Shown one piece after another: positions 7,575 to 16,726 of a stretch of DNA of 64,000 nucleotides (position 1 is its first letter; every line of letters begins with the position of its first letter). The notes beneath the pieces are model-generated. The model ran no database searches. It was not told the origin of the DNA and saw nothing but the letters and a program-made list of their open reading frames with translations. Origin of the DNA: Arenicellales bacterium (GTDB lineage: Bacteria; Pseudomonadota; Gammaproteobacteria; Arenicellales; JAJDZL01); assembly GCA_951813075.1 (NCBI GenBank), contig OX638343.1, positions 1,399,999 to 1,463,998 of the forward strand, in the 5' to 3' direction. Position numbers and translations under genes: made by a program.

Positions 7575-9991
7575 CAGACCCTTGCCCGCAAATTTTGAGG
7601 ATCAAACATACACCGAGCAGTCAATGTAGCGGAATGACATTCTCCCAGGATACTCACCTCAAATTTCGAGGTGTCATCTGTCAACGCCCCGGCATCGACA
7701 TAGGCGTACGCAATATTTTTTTGCACCCTGTGTCCATAACCGCCAGAAGTAACTGTACCAACATGTTGTCCACACAAATAAACAGAATCACCTGCATGAG
7801 CCGGTGCATGATCGCAACTAACTGCCATTACTACAAGACGTTGTCTGTATCCGCGTTGTGATTCTTTCTGCAAGGCATCCTTTCCAATAAATGCGGGTTT
7901 TTCCATTTTTGTAAACAGTTCCAAACCTGCTTCTAATGGATTGCGCTCGTAGATTAAATCGGCTTTCCAGTGTAAATACCCTTTCTCCAAGCGCATGGAT
8001 TCAGTTGCATACAATCCGAACTGAACCAGGCCAAACTTTGTTCCGGCCTCTTTAAGCAAGCCATAAATGAATACGAGATGCTTGTTAGCGACATGTAATT
8101 CATAAGCCAGTTCGCCTGAGAAACTGACTCGCATTGTCAGAACTTCAACATTTTCAATATTCATACGTTTTGCTCGCATGGTTGAAAACGCTTCGTTTGA
8201 CCAGTCGTTGCGAGGTGCCAATGATTGCAAAAGATTCCTTGATTGTGGACCAGCCAGCACCAGTGTCGTGTGACTGGTTGTCATTTCGTTCAATGACACC
8301 GAATCTGGCATGTGCTGACACAACCAGTCCCGATCGTGCCATTCAGCTGATGCTGCAGAGCCATACCAAAAGTGTTCTTCTCCCAGTCGTGCAATAGTCG
8401 CCTCCGAAAGTAAATGGCCTTTCTCTGTCAGAAGATAACATAGATTCACTTTGCCATTCTGCTTGGGGATGGCGCTGCATGTCATGCGATCCAAAAACTC
8501 ACCGGCTCCTGATCCCCGAATTTCATATCGATTAAATCCTGATACTTCCATCAGCCCGACTGAATTCACGATTTCTCTTACCTCCCGCGCAATGACGTCC
8601 CGAGTCGGTGTGAAGCGGTATGAGTGTTGATCCTCGAATTCGGGTGACGGTTTGAAAAATAACGCTCGCTCCCAACCATTGACTACGCCCCAATGACAAT
8701 GCTGCTTGTCCAGTTCGGCATAGAGTGGCGTTAAGCGCGCCAATCGGGCAGCAGATCTATGCTCATGAGGTAAATCGTAATCGAATTCCCGTTGGTACTC
8801 TTCTACAGCCTTCTGGCACGTTGCGTCAACTGTCGCCCAACCAGTCAAGCGACGCGGGTCCAGATACCAGGCATCCCATTCACATTCCCCATAAACAATG
8901 ATCTGTGCCAAAACTTTGCCAAGTCCTCCTCCCTCTCCAATTCCAGCCCGCAGACCGAGACAAGCAAACGTGTTTTGCAATCCAGGCACAGCACCAACCA
9001 ATGGCGCACCATCCGCACTATAGGTAATCGGACCATTGATTACGGTGTGAATTCCTGTATCCGTCAGACAGGGCAAACGCTTGAATATACGTTCCATGTT
9101 GTCCAGACAACGGTCGAGATCCGATGGACAAAGTGATTTTGTAAATCCGGGGTCAATACCATCTATTCCGAACAGTTGACAACCCTGTTCATAAACCCCA
9201 ACCAATAATCCGGTTTTTTCCTGGCGGCTATAAAAGTTGTCACGCGGGTCTCGTATGATCGGTACGCGAAAATCAAGCTGAGCAATATCTTCAATCGGCT
9301 CTGTCAGAAAGTACATGTGCTCCATAGAAACAACCGGATGAGTCACGCCAAGCATAGAACCCACTTCATTTACTCGGTATCCAGAAGCGTTGACAACAAT
9401 CTCACAGTTAATGTCACCGTTCCTGGTATGAACAATGAACTCTCCGCTAGGTTTACGAGTGATGTTCTCCACGGGGTTGAAACGATAGATCTCACACCCC
9501 GCATTTCGTGCGCGTCTCGCCAGTGAAAACACAAGTTGAGCAGGATCAATGTCGCCGTCCAATGGATCCCACCAAGCACCCAAAAGGCCATCCGTTTGCA
9601 TTAAAGGATGTCTTCGTCCCGCTTCTTTGGCATCAATGAACTCGGTTTCTACGCCAACCCCTGCCGCCATACCGATATAGTGTTTATAAGTATCGACTTG
9701 GGACGATGTATGCGCTAGACGCATGCCACCCGTGATGTGGTAATTGATGGGGTATTCAGGATCGTTGGCCAGTTCGCGGTACAAGTCGATTGAGTGACGC
9801 TTCAAGGCAACCATGGTTTGATTGGCGCCAAACTGAGTTACTTGGGCTGCTGCGTGCCAAGTCGACCCGGATGTCAGTTCATCGCGCTCGACGAGTATTG
9901 CATCAGTCCAACCCTCTTCGGCCAAATGGTACAACGTTGATACACCGCCTATTCCACCGCCGATAATGACGACTCTAGCCTGTGTCTTCAT
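7574..9991 (-). CDS. FAD-dependent dehydrogenase with GcvT domain (dimethylglycine/sarcosine dehydrogenase-like)
   Basis: An 805-residue two-part enzyme. The N-terminal half is a DAO-type FAD domain with the dinucleotide motif G-G-G-I-G-G at residues 11-16 and an S-T-W-H segment whose H46 corresponds to the histidine that binds FAD covalently in dimethylglycine dehydrogenase. From about residue 430 comes a GcvT-like aminomethyl-folate domain (S-F-S-G-E-L-A-Y-E-L-H-V) with the C-terminal GcvT barrel from about 715. Family members oxidatively demethylate dimethylglycine or sarcosine and pass the one-carbon unit to tetrahydrofolate. It is the first gene of a two-gene operon with the MttB homologue, so the pair probably strips methyl groups from a betaine-like compound. 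Length is normal; the start at ATG 9991 directly precedes the FAD motif. Confidence 0.88.
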   Translation of the reverse strand: MKTQARVVIIGGGIGGVSTLYHLAEEGWTDAILVERDELTSGSTWHAAAQVTQFGANQTMVALKRHSIDLYRELANDPEYPINYHITGGMRLAHTSSQVDTYKHYIGMAAGVGVETEFIDAKEAGRRHPLMQTDGLLGAWWDPLDGDIDPAQLVFSLARRARNAGCEIYRFNPVENITRKPSGEFIVHTRNGDINCEIVVNASGYRVNEVGSMLGVTHPVVSMEHMYFLTEPIEDIAQLDFRVPIIRDPRDNFYSRQEKTGLLVGVYEQGCQLFGIDGIDPGFTKSLCPSDLDRCLDNMERIFKRLPCLTDTGIHTVINGPITYSADGAPLVGAVPGLQNTFACLGLRAGIGEGGGLGKVLAQIIVYGECEWDAWYLDPRRLTGWATVDATCQKAVEEYQREFDYDLPHEHRSAARLARLTPLYAELDKQHCHWGVVNGWERALFFKPSPEFEDQHSYRFTPTRDVIAREVREIVNSVGLMEVSGFNRYEIRGSGAGEFLDRMTCSAIPKQNGKVNLCYLLTEKGHLLSEATIARLGEEHFWYGSAASAEWHDRDWLCQHMPDSVSLNEMTTSHTTLVLAGPQSRNLLQSLAPRNDWSNEAFSTMRAKRMNIENVEVLTMRVSFSGELAYELHVANKHLVFIYGLLKEAGTKFGLVQFGLYATESMRLEKGYLHWKADLIYERNPLEAGLELFTKMEKPAFIGKDALQKESQRGYRQRLVVMAVSCDHAPAHAGDSVYLCGQHVGTVTSGGYGHRVQKNIAYAYVDAGALTDDTSKFEVSILGECHSATLTARCMFDPQNLRARV

Positions 9992-10287
9992 AACGCCACT
10001 GAACTACACCACCTAGTAACTCAACTGCTAGAGGTGTTTGGGGAGCTTGAATACAACATTTTGGGCACCTTTATTTGACCTGTATTTTGAGAGTGGCTGA
10101 GTACCAGATGTTGAATTTGAAAAACATCCCGATTTTCGACTGCCTTTTTCGAAAATCCGCTCTCTGAAGCCGAATTTCAACAGTTCCCAGCCGTCACAGC
10201 CCATGGCCTCGGTCATTCCGATTGTTAGTTACTTTGAAAACTCCCCAAAAGTTACGTTTGAATTCCCCCATCTGAGATGACTGAAGG
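9992..10287. other. Upstream region of the amine operon
   Basis: It should hold the promoter of the 9991-6042 operon on the minus strand. No clear sigma-70 boxes stand out, and a 62-codon minus frame inside it has no support. Confidence 0.4.
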
Positions 10288-10323
10288 TTTGCCTTTCTGC
10301 CCGTTAACGGGCAGAAAGGCAAA
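10288..10323. repeat. 36-bp perfect palindrome
   Basis: Bases 10288-10323 read identically on both strands with no loop at all, centred on GTTAAC. Each arm contains TTTGCCTTTCTGCCC. There is no T-run on either side. It lies between the amine operon and the IS21 remnant. Confidence 0.9.
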
Positions 10324-10379
10324 ACCGAAAAATTACCCTATAGTTTGGATTTTTCCACAGATCCACATGGGGCGTAACG

Positions 10380-10520
10380 ATGATAACACAGAGGGAATAT
10401 CTGATGATTCATGAACTGAGATCCGAAGGGCTTCCGATCAGTGAGATCGGGCGTAGGCTCGGGATAGACCGCAAGACGGTGCGCAAATACCTGCAATGCG
10501 ATCGTAACGATGTTACGGCT
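10380..10520 (+). pseudogene. IS21-family IstA transposase, N-terminal remnant
   Basis: From ATG 10380 the frame begins with the characteristic IstA helix-turn-helix: M-I-T-Q-R-E-Y-L-M-I-H-E-L-R, then G-L-P-I-S-E-I-G-R-R-L-G-I-D-R-K-T-V-R-K-Y-L. After about 45 residues it runs into unrelated DNA from another element on the opposite strand. IstA is normally about 340-500 residues and is followed by istB; both are absent, so this is a dead fragment. Confidence 0.8.
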
Positions 10521-10711
10521 GCAATAAGACAGCCGAAATTCTTCTCCAGCTGTAAGATGAACGCATCCCAGTCCACCAACGTCGCAAGACGCTCCAGATC
10601 ATCGAATTCCCCCAACGCTTTGTGCTGCATTTCACGCTCAGACAGGTGTCGCTTTTCCATCTCAGATATCTCATTGAATGAAAGACTTTTCAATGACTCT
10701 GATTTTCTCAA
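10521..10711 (-). pseudogene. IS5-like transposase, N-terminal remnant (tentative)
   Basis: The minus strand reads a charged N-terminus followed by L-G-E-F-D-D-L-E-R-L-A-T-L-V-D-W-D-A-F and ends abruptly where the IS21 fragment begins. The L-E-R-L-x-x-L-V-D-W-x-x-F pattern is typical of the start of IS5-group transposases. No later domain remains. The junction near 10520 looks like insertion of one element into the other followed by deletion. Confidence 0.45.
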
Positions 10712-10795
10712 ATCACAACTGAAATCGACAAACCAATCTCAATTCAATCACCTCGACTCAAGTGTGTCATAGACGTTGAATAAATTGACGTGCCA

Positions 10796-10857
10796 ATATA
10801 CTTTAATCATTTGATATTGTTTAATTGTGATTAAATTCTAAGCAATTGTGACTAGAG
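10796..10857. repeat. IS1595 upstream/terminal sequence, copy 2 (solo)
   Basis: This matches 3356-3417 with five mismatches over 62 bp, but no transposase follows it. It is probably the scar of a second IS1595 copy lost by deletion. It sits about 200 bp upstream of the TTT operon at 11056 and might supply promoter sequence to it. Confidence 0.65.
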
Positions 10858-11055
10858 TCTATAACTTAATTTTTATTTTCTGGACAATTTGTGCATTGAC
10901 TGAAAGCCTCACAGGCAATCAACATTTTTTATTCATTTCAGCGGCTTCAGAAACAATTAGGTTAGAATTCCGAATTCTTGTGTTTTTTTCGAATGCCCAC
11001 GATTATTCAATTAAAATGCACATTTCGATTAAATTTAAATCAACGAGGGGTTAAT

Positions 11056-12039
11056 ATGAAAAAATCTCGAAATAGATCACCCTGGATTTTTGCAATTTCC
11101 GGTGCAATATTGTCTATGGCTGTCAGTTTTTCTTCAACAGGACAAATGGTCGACAGCATTCATTTCCTGATTCCTGGCGGCGCTGGCGGCGGTTGGGATG
11201 GCACTGCGCGTGGTACCGGTGAAGCGCTGACGAAGTCCGGTTTGGTCGGGAAATCAAGTTATGAAAATATGTCAGGTGGTGGTGGAGGTAAAGCAATCGG
11301 TTTCCTGATTGAAAATGCCGACAGCAATCACGGAACGATGATGGTCAATTCAACTCCGATTGTCATTCGTTCATTGACAGGTGTTTTTCCGCATAATTTC
11401 CGTGACCTCGCACTGATCGCCGGAACGATTGGCGACTACGCCGCGATAGTTGTGGCAAAAGACAGCCCTTTGAATTCTATGGATGATCTGATCTCAGCCT
11501 ACAACTCCGACCCGCGAGGCACCGCGATCGGCGGTGGGTCTGTGCAGGGTGGAATGGACCACCTCGTTGCCGCAATGGTTTTCGAAGCTGCTGGAGTGGA
11601 TTCGATCAACGTAAAGTACGTGGCCTATGATGCTGGCGGAAAAGCAATGGCCGCATTGCTGTCAGGCGAGATCGCGGCACTCAGCACCGGATTTTCGGAA
11701 GCCGTCGCACTTGCGAATGCAGGTGAAGTCAAAATTTTAGGTGTAACTTCGGATGCACGCGTCGCGGCTTTTGAAGACGCGCCTACCATGAAAGAACAGG
11801 GTATTGATACGATGTTCGTTAATTGGCGGGGATTTTTTGGGGCTCCTGGATTGCCTGAAGAAACAACGGCAATGTACCAGGAAGTACTGGCAAAAATGTA
11901 CGAAACGCAGGAATGGGAAGAAGTTCGCGCCCGCAATGGCTGGGTGAACGTCCATAACTCTGGAGACGATTTTCGAATGTTTCTGGAGAATCAGGAAAGA
12001 GTTATTGGCGACCTGATGCGAAAACTGGGATTTCTGTGA
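11056..12039 (+). CDS. tctC: TctC-type substrate-binding protein of a tripartite tricarboxylate transporter
   Basis: A 327-residue periplasmic binding protein of the Bug/TctC family. I chose ATG 11056 because GAGGGG stands 6 bases before it and a signal peptide (basic start, hydrophobic I-F-A-I-S-G-A-I-L-S-M-A-V-S-F) follows; an upstream start at 10978 would add 26 unlikely residues. After cleavage comes the family's first ligand loop, I-P-G-G-A-G-G-G-W-D-G-T-A-R-G, in a form rich in Gly with W-D as in tricarboxylate-type proteins, then the L-A-L-I-A-G-T-I-G-D-Y segment and the T-M-K-E-Q-G-I-D-T region near the end. It binds a carboxylate and delivers it to the TctA/TctB membrane pair encoded next. 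The 64-bp gap to tctB contains a terminator, which should make this protein more abundant than the membrane parts. Confidence 0.93.
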   Translation: MKKSRNRSPWIFAISGAILSMAVSFSSTGQMVDSIHFLIPGGAGGGWDGTARGTGEALTKSGLVGKSSYENMSGGGGGKAIGFLIENADSNHGTMMVNSTPIVIRSLTGVFPHNFRDLALIAGTIGDYAAIVVAKDSPLNSMDDLISAYNSDPRGTAIGGGSVQGGMDHLVAAMVFEAAGVDSINVKYVAYDAGGKAMAALLSGEIAALSTGFSEAVALANAGEVKILGVTSDARVAAFEDAPTMKEQGIDTMFVNWRGFFGAPGLPEETTAMYQEVLAKMYETQEWEEVRARNGWVNVHNSGDDFRMFLENQERVIGDLMRKLGFL

Positions 12040-12054
12040 GTTGGTAATTACCGT

Positions 12055-12090
12055 AATCACGCCCGCCCGATGCGGGCGTGATTATTTTTT
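12055..12090 (+). terminator. Intrinsic terminator/attenuator between tctC and tctB
   Basis: AATCACGCCCGC at 12055-12066 pairs perfectly with 12072-12083 around a 5-base loop, and a run of six T follows at 12085-12090. This is a textbook Rho-independent terminator placed inside the operon, so tctB/tctA would be made only from read-through or from a separate promoter. Confidence 0.9.
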
Positions 12091-12103
12091 GCGGTAAGTG
12101 AAC

Positions 12104-12586
12104 ATGGGATTCGACCGCTACATTGCATTAGTATTTCTGGTGGTGTGTGCGATTTACGGATACACCGCATTTTTTACCATGGATCACGGATTGGCACCGA
12201 TCATGCAGCGTAATCCGATCTGGCCAAGCACATTCCCCAAAGTTTTAAGCGTGCTTGGAATACTAGTGAGTCTGTGGATTGTTCTGGGATTCGAAAAATC
12301 TCGCAGCACCGCAAAGGTGGAAATCGACTATCGCAGACTTACCGAATACAAATTAGGACAAGCTATCTTGTTGTTGGCGCTCATGGTCGCTTATGCCCTG
12401 ATTTTGCGACCCGTCGGATTCTTGATTTCGACGACACTATTTATTGTGACTGCCGCGGCCATTCTGGGCGAAAGAAAGTGGATTCTGATGTTTTCTATCG
12501 CAATTCTGGCAAGTGCGATAGTTTGGTATCTTGTGGACGGAGTACTGGGCGTATACATGAGACCTTTGCCGAGCATGCTCCTCTGA
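12104..12586 (+). CDS. tctB: TctB-type small membrane protein
   Basis: A protein of 160 residues with four predicted hydrophobic helices, the pattern of the small TctB subunit of tripartite tricarboxylate transporters. An in-frame GTG at 12098 is an alternative start two codons earlier. The first helix (I-A-L-V-F-L-V-V-C-A-I-Y-G-Y) is followed by the loop with P-x-x-W-P-S-T-F-P-K typical of the family. It lies 12 bp before tctA and after the internal terminator; it pairs with TctA in the inner membrane. Confidence 0.88.
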   Translation: MGFDRYIALVFLVVCAIYGYTAFFTMDHGLAPIMQRNPIWPSTFPKVLSVLGILVSLWIVLGFEKSRSTAKVEIDYRRLTEYKLGQAILLLALMVAYALILRPVGFLISTTLFIVTAAAILGERKWILMFSIAILASAIVWYLVDGVLGVYMRPLPSMLL

Positions 12587-12598
12587 GAAATTCAAGCC

Positions 12599-14116
12599 AT
12601 GATAGAAGGCATATTACTCGGGTTAAGCGCTGCATTTTCGCCAATCAATATCCTGATGGTGATAGGTGGATGCCTGATTGGTACATTCATTGGTATGCTT
12701 CCCGGTCTTGGCCCGATGTCAATTATTGCGATTATGATTCCAATCGCGATCACAATCGGAGACCCGTCCGCCGCACTGATTTTGCTGGCTGGCGTCTACT
12801 ACGGAGCAATTTTCGGTGGTTCAACTTCATCGATTCTGATCAATGCTCCGGGTGTTTCAGCGACCGTCGCTACCAGTTTTGACGGATTTCCGCTTGCGAG
12901 TCAGGGGAAAGCGGGAAAAGCGCTGACTGTTGCCGCGATTGCATCCTTTGCAGGCGGCACATTCGGGGCGATACTGCTGATGATATTCGCACCCGCTTTG
13001 GTCACCGTTGCGCTACTGTTCCACTCGGCTGAATATTTTGCCCTCATGGTGGTTGGATTATCTGCGATTGCGGCTTTTGCCGGTTCCGGGCAAATTGCAA
13101 AAGCACTGATGATGACTTTGCTCGGACTGATTATGGCGACTGTTGGCGAAGGCGTTCTTTTCAATTTGCCGCGTTTTACGATGGGAATCCAAGACTTTCA
13201 AACTGGTTTTGGATTTATTACGCTTGCCATGGCAATGTTTGCTTTGCCGGAAGCAATATTTCTAGTTCTAGACCCGAAGCGATCGCAAAAAAAGGGGGAT
13301 AGCTCCGGGGAGATTAAGGGGTTGAGATTAACGAAGCGAGAAGCCAGATTAATCGCACCTGTCATTGGCCGACAATCGATTCAGGGGTTTTTGATTGGTG
13401 TATTGCCAGGCGCCGGCGCCACCATATCGTCGTTTTTGGGCTACGCAGTTGAACGAAACATTGCTAGTAAAGAGGAACAGAAAGAGTTCGGCAAAGGCTC
13501 GCTCAAGGGACTCGCAGCACCGGAGTGCGCCAACAATGCTGCGGTTACCGGCTCGTTCGTGCCTCTGCTCACTTTGGGAATTCCGGGTTCTGGAACGACT
13601 GCAATTCTGCTGGGTGCCTTGATTGCGCTGAATGTCGCGCCCGGTCCCCGATTGATGATTGATAATCCATCGATCTTTTGGGCTGTGATTATTTCGATGT
13701 ATCTTGGCAATGTGGTACTGTTGATTCTGAACCTGCCGCTCATACCGTACATCGCCAAAGTTCTTAGTGTTCCTCGCAATTACCTGATCCCGTTCATATT
13801 GTTTTTCACCCTCATGGGAGCCTACATCGGTCAGAACAATGCCACCGAGCTTATAATTCTGACCGGTATGGGAGTCATTGCAACAGCCTTGCGAATGGCC
13901 GGATATCCGCTGGCGCCTGTTTTGATTGGGTTTATTCTAGGATCAATGCTTGAGGATAATTTTGCGCGTTCCATGCAACTATACGACGGTCCTGCGTTCA
14001 TCATAGAAAGACCAATGACGCTTGCGTTGCTCGCGATTGCTGTAATTCTTATCGTCCTGCCGAGTCTACGGGCAAGAAGAGCCGAAAAGGCGAGCAAGGA
14101 TAGTTCTGTGGACTGA
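12599..14116 (+). CDS. tctA: TctA-type large membrane permease
   Basis: A 505-residue permease, full length for TctA, with about 11-12 hydrophobic helices. The conserved G-T-F-I-G-M-L-P-G-L-G-P segment lies near residues 25-36, the G-A-I-F-G-G-S-T-S-S-I-L-I-N motif near 75-88 and the second P-G-A-G-A-T-I-S-S-F segment near 270. The substrate delivered by TctC crosses here using an ion gradient. The ribosome binding site is poor, consistent with translation coupled to tctB. No terminator is seen downstream. Confidence 0.93.
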   Translation: MIEGILLGLSAAFSPINILMVIGGCLIGTFIGMLPGLGPMSIIAIMIPIAITIGDPSAALILLAGVYYGAIFGGSTSSILINAPGVSATVATSFDGFPLASQGKAGKALTVAAIASFAGGTFGAILLMIFAPALVTVALLFHSAEYFALMVVGLSAIAAFAGSGQIAKALMMTLLGLIMATVGEGVLFNLPRFTMGIQDFQTGFGFITLAMAMFALPEAIFLVLDPKRSQKKGDSSGEIKGLRLTKREARLIAPVIGRQSIQGFLIGVLPGAGATISSFLGYAVERNIASKEEQKEFGKGSLKGLAAPECANNAAVTGSFVPLLTLGIPGSGTTAILLGALIALNVAPGPRLMIDNPSIFWAVIISMYLGNVVLLILNLPLIPYIAKVLSVPRNYLIPFILFFTLMGAYIGQNNATELIILTGMGVIATALRMAGYPLAPVLIGFILGSMLEDNFARSMQLYDGPAFIIERPMTLALLAIAVILIVLPSLRARRAEKASKDSSVD

Positions 14117-14277
14117 ATTGGCCAATCAACTCAACCAGAAAGCCTTTTGAACTCACACACTTAAACCTGCTGATAGCTAAACCAAATACAAGGAAATTGC
14201 TAGGTATAGTTCCGTTGTTTCACTGAGTACCGATGAATTAGAATTGAATCGAAGAGCTTTTGAAATCAAACGACAAA

Positions 14278-14679
14278 ATGAAAAATTTGCCCGCAGTTGA
14301 AGACGAGACGACTTCATCTCGAGCGACCTATCAGGACGTGCTTGATGCGCCGCCGCATAAGGTTGCAGAAGTTGTCGACGGTACGCTATTCACCCGAATG
14401 CTTGATCTGGGTGGTAAGCGGGCGATCTATGCCCGGAAGGGTGTCAGCTATCTTTGGTTTCAAGACCCCATCGCGCACTCGCTGGAAGCATATGAGCTAC
14501 GCGGCGCGAAGTGGGTGTTGATTGACACGCTATTTGAGGGCGCGTCTGTTTCATTGCCGCCCTTTGAGGCGATCAGTTTCAATCTCGGTGATTTGTGGTC
14601 GCCTCCTACTATTCACAAAGACGTGCCAAGCAAATTATCAACTAAATCTGAACCGGAACTGGCTGAAACAACAAAGTAA
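14278..14679 (+). pseudogene. Uma2-family (DUF820) protein with central deletion
   Basis: The N-terminal 35 residues (A-T-Y-Q-D-V-L-D-A-P-P-H-K-V-A-E-V-V-D-G-T-L) are the usual start of Uma2 nuclease-like proteins, and the last 80 residues (K-R-A-I-Y-A-R-K-G-V-S-Y-L-W-F-Q-D-P, L-E-A-Y-E-L, F-x-x-I-S-F-N-L-G-D-L-W) are the usual end. About 60 residues between, including the first part of the PD-(D/E)XK nuclease core, are missing although the frame stays open. The protein is about 134 residues against about 190 in the family. I chose ATG 14278 over a TTG at 14260. It probably has no nuclease activity. Confidence 0.75.
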
Positions 14680-14953
14680 AGTTCAATAGATCAATCCTTG
14701 CTTTTTCTGGAATTTTTAAATCAAGGATTCGAGGGTCGAATTCTGATCGATGAATGATATTTTTTCGCAGCGATTATCGATGAACTCCAAGTTCCAACAG
14801 CTACGATGGCGTTCATGATGTTCAGATCAATGTGAATTGAGAGTGTAGCTCCGAAAAGCCTCCAAGCAATCCACTCGATCATAGCGCGGTGCAGATTGAG
14901 CAAGACACTGCCGCTTCAAGACAACAGTGTCAATCAGTATTCAGCGAACGAAA
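14680..14953. other. Spacer between Uma2 remnant and rpoD end
   Basis: A convergent spacer of AT-rich DNA. No hairpin with a T-run is evident and no gene is seen. Confidence 0.5.
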
Positions 14954-16726
14954 TCAGGAGTCAATGAACGGTTTGAGATTCTCGGACCTGGACGGATGGC
15001 GCAGTTTACGGATTGCTTTCGCCTCAATCTGACGAATCCTTTCTCTGGTCACATCAAACTGCTGACCCACTTCTTCCAGTGTGTGGTCGGTCGGCATCCC
15101 AATTCCAAAACGCATCCGTAGAACTTTCGCCTCGCGGTCAGACAGCGAATTCAACGCGGCATCTGTTGCCGCACGTAATCCGGCTTCAGTTGCCACTTCC
15201 AGAGGTGCGCGTACTGATTTGTCTTCGATAAAGTCACCAACATGCGAATCTTCATCTTCTCCGGTCGGAGATTCCATGGATAGCGGTTCCTTGGGAATCT
15301 TAAGTACTTTTCGTACCTTGTCCTCGCTCACTTCCATTCTCAGCGCCAGTTCCTCGACAGTTGCCTCGCGACCCTCCTCCTGTCTGATTTCTCGTTGGAT
15401 TCGAGTCAGCGTACTCAGAGTCTGTGTCATGTGAACCGGAACCCGAATGGTTCGCGACTGGTCCGCGCAAGCACGGGTGATCGCCTGGCGAATCCACCAG
15501 GTCGCATAGGTCGAGAATTTGAAACCGCGCTCGTGCTCAAACTTGTCGACCGCCTTCATCAAGCCGATGTTTCCCTCTTGGATCAGGTCCTGAAAACCAA
15601 GTCCTCGATTGTTGTATTTCTTCGCAATCGACACCACTAATCGCAGATTCGCCTCAATCATTTCTTTCTTGGCCCGATTGGCGCGCGTCTCACCAATCGA
15701 AACGTTTCGGCGAATTTCCTTGAATTCCTCTATCGGTATTCCCAGACGCATCTCGAATTTTTTCAAACGATTGCGAATCTCTGAGATTTCCTCTCGATAG
15801 CTCTCCAGTTTTTCTTCCTGTGATTCATCGCATAATGCTTTAAGCAGTGAAAATAAATTTCGATGTGTAATCCGGGTCTGAAGCACTTCCATAACTTGCT
15901 GTCGAGGAATTCGCACCTTGCCGATACAGATCTGTTCAAGCATCTTGCTTTTTTCCTTAAGCTGTTTGTCGGTATCGTGCACAACCTGAAACATGTCATC
16001 AAGCTGCTTTCGCACAAATTTGAAATCCAAAAAGTGTTTGGCTAGATAACTACGATACCTATCGGCTTTTTCGCTTAGAATGCCGTCGGGTTCATTCGCA
16101 ATAGCAATGTTCAAATTCTTGTAATGGGTACGAACTTTCCTCGCCCGCTCTTTCATTTCCAGCAGGTTGTTGACTCCGATTCCCTCTTCCTCCTCGTCAT
16201 CGTTGGAAACCACCGGCCTTTTGATTTCGGAGACAAATCCCGAAAAGAGTTCCGTAATCCGCATCGACTCGCCTTCGATTCGATCAAACATGTAGATCAG
16301 TCTTCTGAAAACCAGCGGACACGTAGACAATGCCTCCTTAGCCTGATGCAGTCCCGATTGAATGCGCTTGGCCAGCTCAATTTCCTTGTCTCGCGTCAAC
16401 AGGTCAATCGCGCCCATCTCCCTCATATACATCCGAACCGGGTCGGTCGTGCTTCCGAACTCGCTCTTCAACACCTCTTCCGCTTCTTCAGCGACATTTT
16501 CCTCATCCATGCTTTCTTCAGCATTAAGGATCAGGCTGTCTGGATCAGGTGGTGCATCAAGCACCTCAACTTCCATCTCGTTGAGCATATTGACAATGGA
16601 TTCAACATGCTCCACATCGCTCAACCTATCAGGAAGATGGTCATTGATTTCTTCGTAAGTGAGAAATCCCTGTCGCTTTCCTTTGATAATGAGGTTTTTT
16701 AGTTCTGGTTCTCTGCTATGTTCCAT
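14954..16726 (-). CDS. rpoD: RNA polymerase primary sigma factor RpoD (sigma-70)
   Basis: A 590-residue housekeeping sigma factor that directs RNA polymerase to -35/-10 promoters. Region 1.1 fills residues 1-80 ([17 protein letters not shown]), region 1.2 holds [11 protein letters not shown] near 96, a long non-conserved insert follows to about 330, region 2 holds [12 protein letters not shown] and [10 protein letters not shown], region 3 holds R-V-P-V-H-M, and region 4 ends with the helix-turn-helix [20 protein letters not shown]. All parts are complete. It is the most conserved gene here and the best taxonomic marker; it looks gammaproteobacterial. The usual upstream partner dnaG is not present in the following 590 bp, so the classical rpsU-dnaG-rpoD arrangement is broken. 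Confidence 0.98.
   Translation of the reverse strand: MEHSREPELKNLIIKGKRQGFLTYEEINDHLPDRLSDVEHVESIVNMLNEMEVEVLDAPPDPDSLILNAEESMDEENVAEEAEEVLKSEFGSTTDPVRMYMREMGAIDLLTRDKEIELAKRIQSGLHQAKEALSTCPLVFRRLIYMFDRIEGESMRITELFSGFVSEIKRPVVSNDDEEEEGIGVNNLLEMKERARKVRTHYKNLNIAIANEPDGILSEKADRYRSYLAKHFLDFKFVRKQLDDMFQVVHDTDKQLKEKSKMLEQICIGKVRIPRQQVMEVLQTRITHRNLFSLLKALCDESQEEKLESYREEISEIRNRLKKFEMRLGIPIEEFKEIRRNVSIGETRANRAKKEMIEANLRLVVSIAKKYNNRGLGFQDLIQEGNIGLMKAVDKFEHERGFKFSTYATWWIRQAITRACADQSRTIRVPVHMTQTLSTLTRIQREIRQEEGREATVEELALRMEVSEDKVRKVLKIPKEPLSMESPTGEDEDSHVGDFIEDKSVRAPLEVATEAGLRAATDAALNSLSDREAKVLRMRFGIGMPTDHTLEEVGQQFDVTRERIRQIEAKAIRKLRHPSRSENLKPFIDS

Noticed and set aside
12274-12882. 202-codon plus-strand frame across tctB and tctA
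   Set aside because: It overlaps two well-supported transporter genes in another frame.
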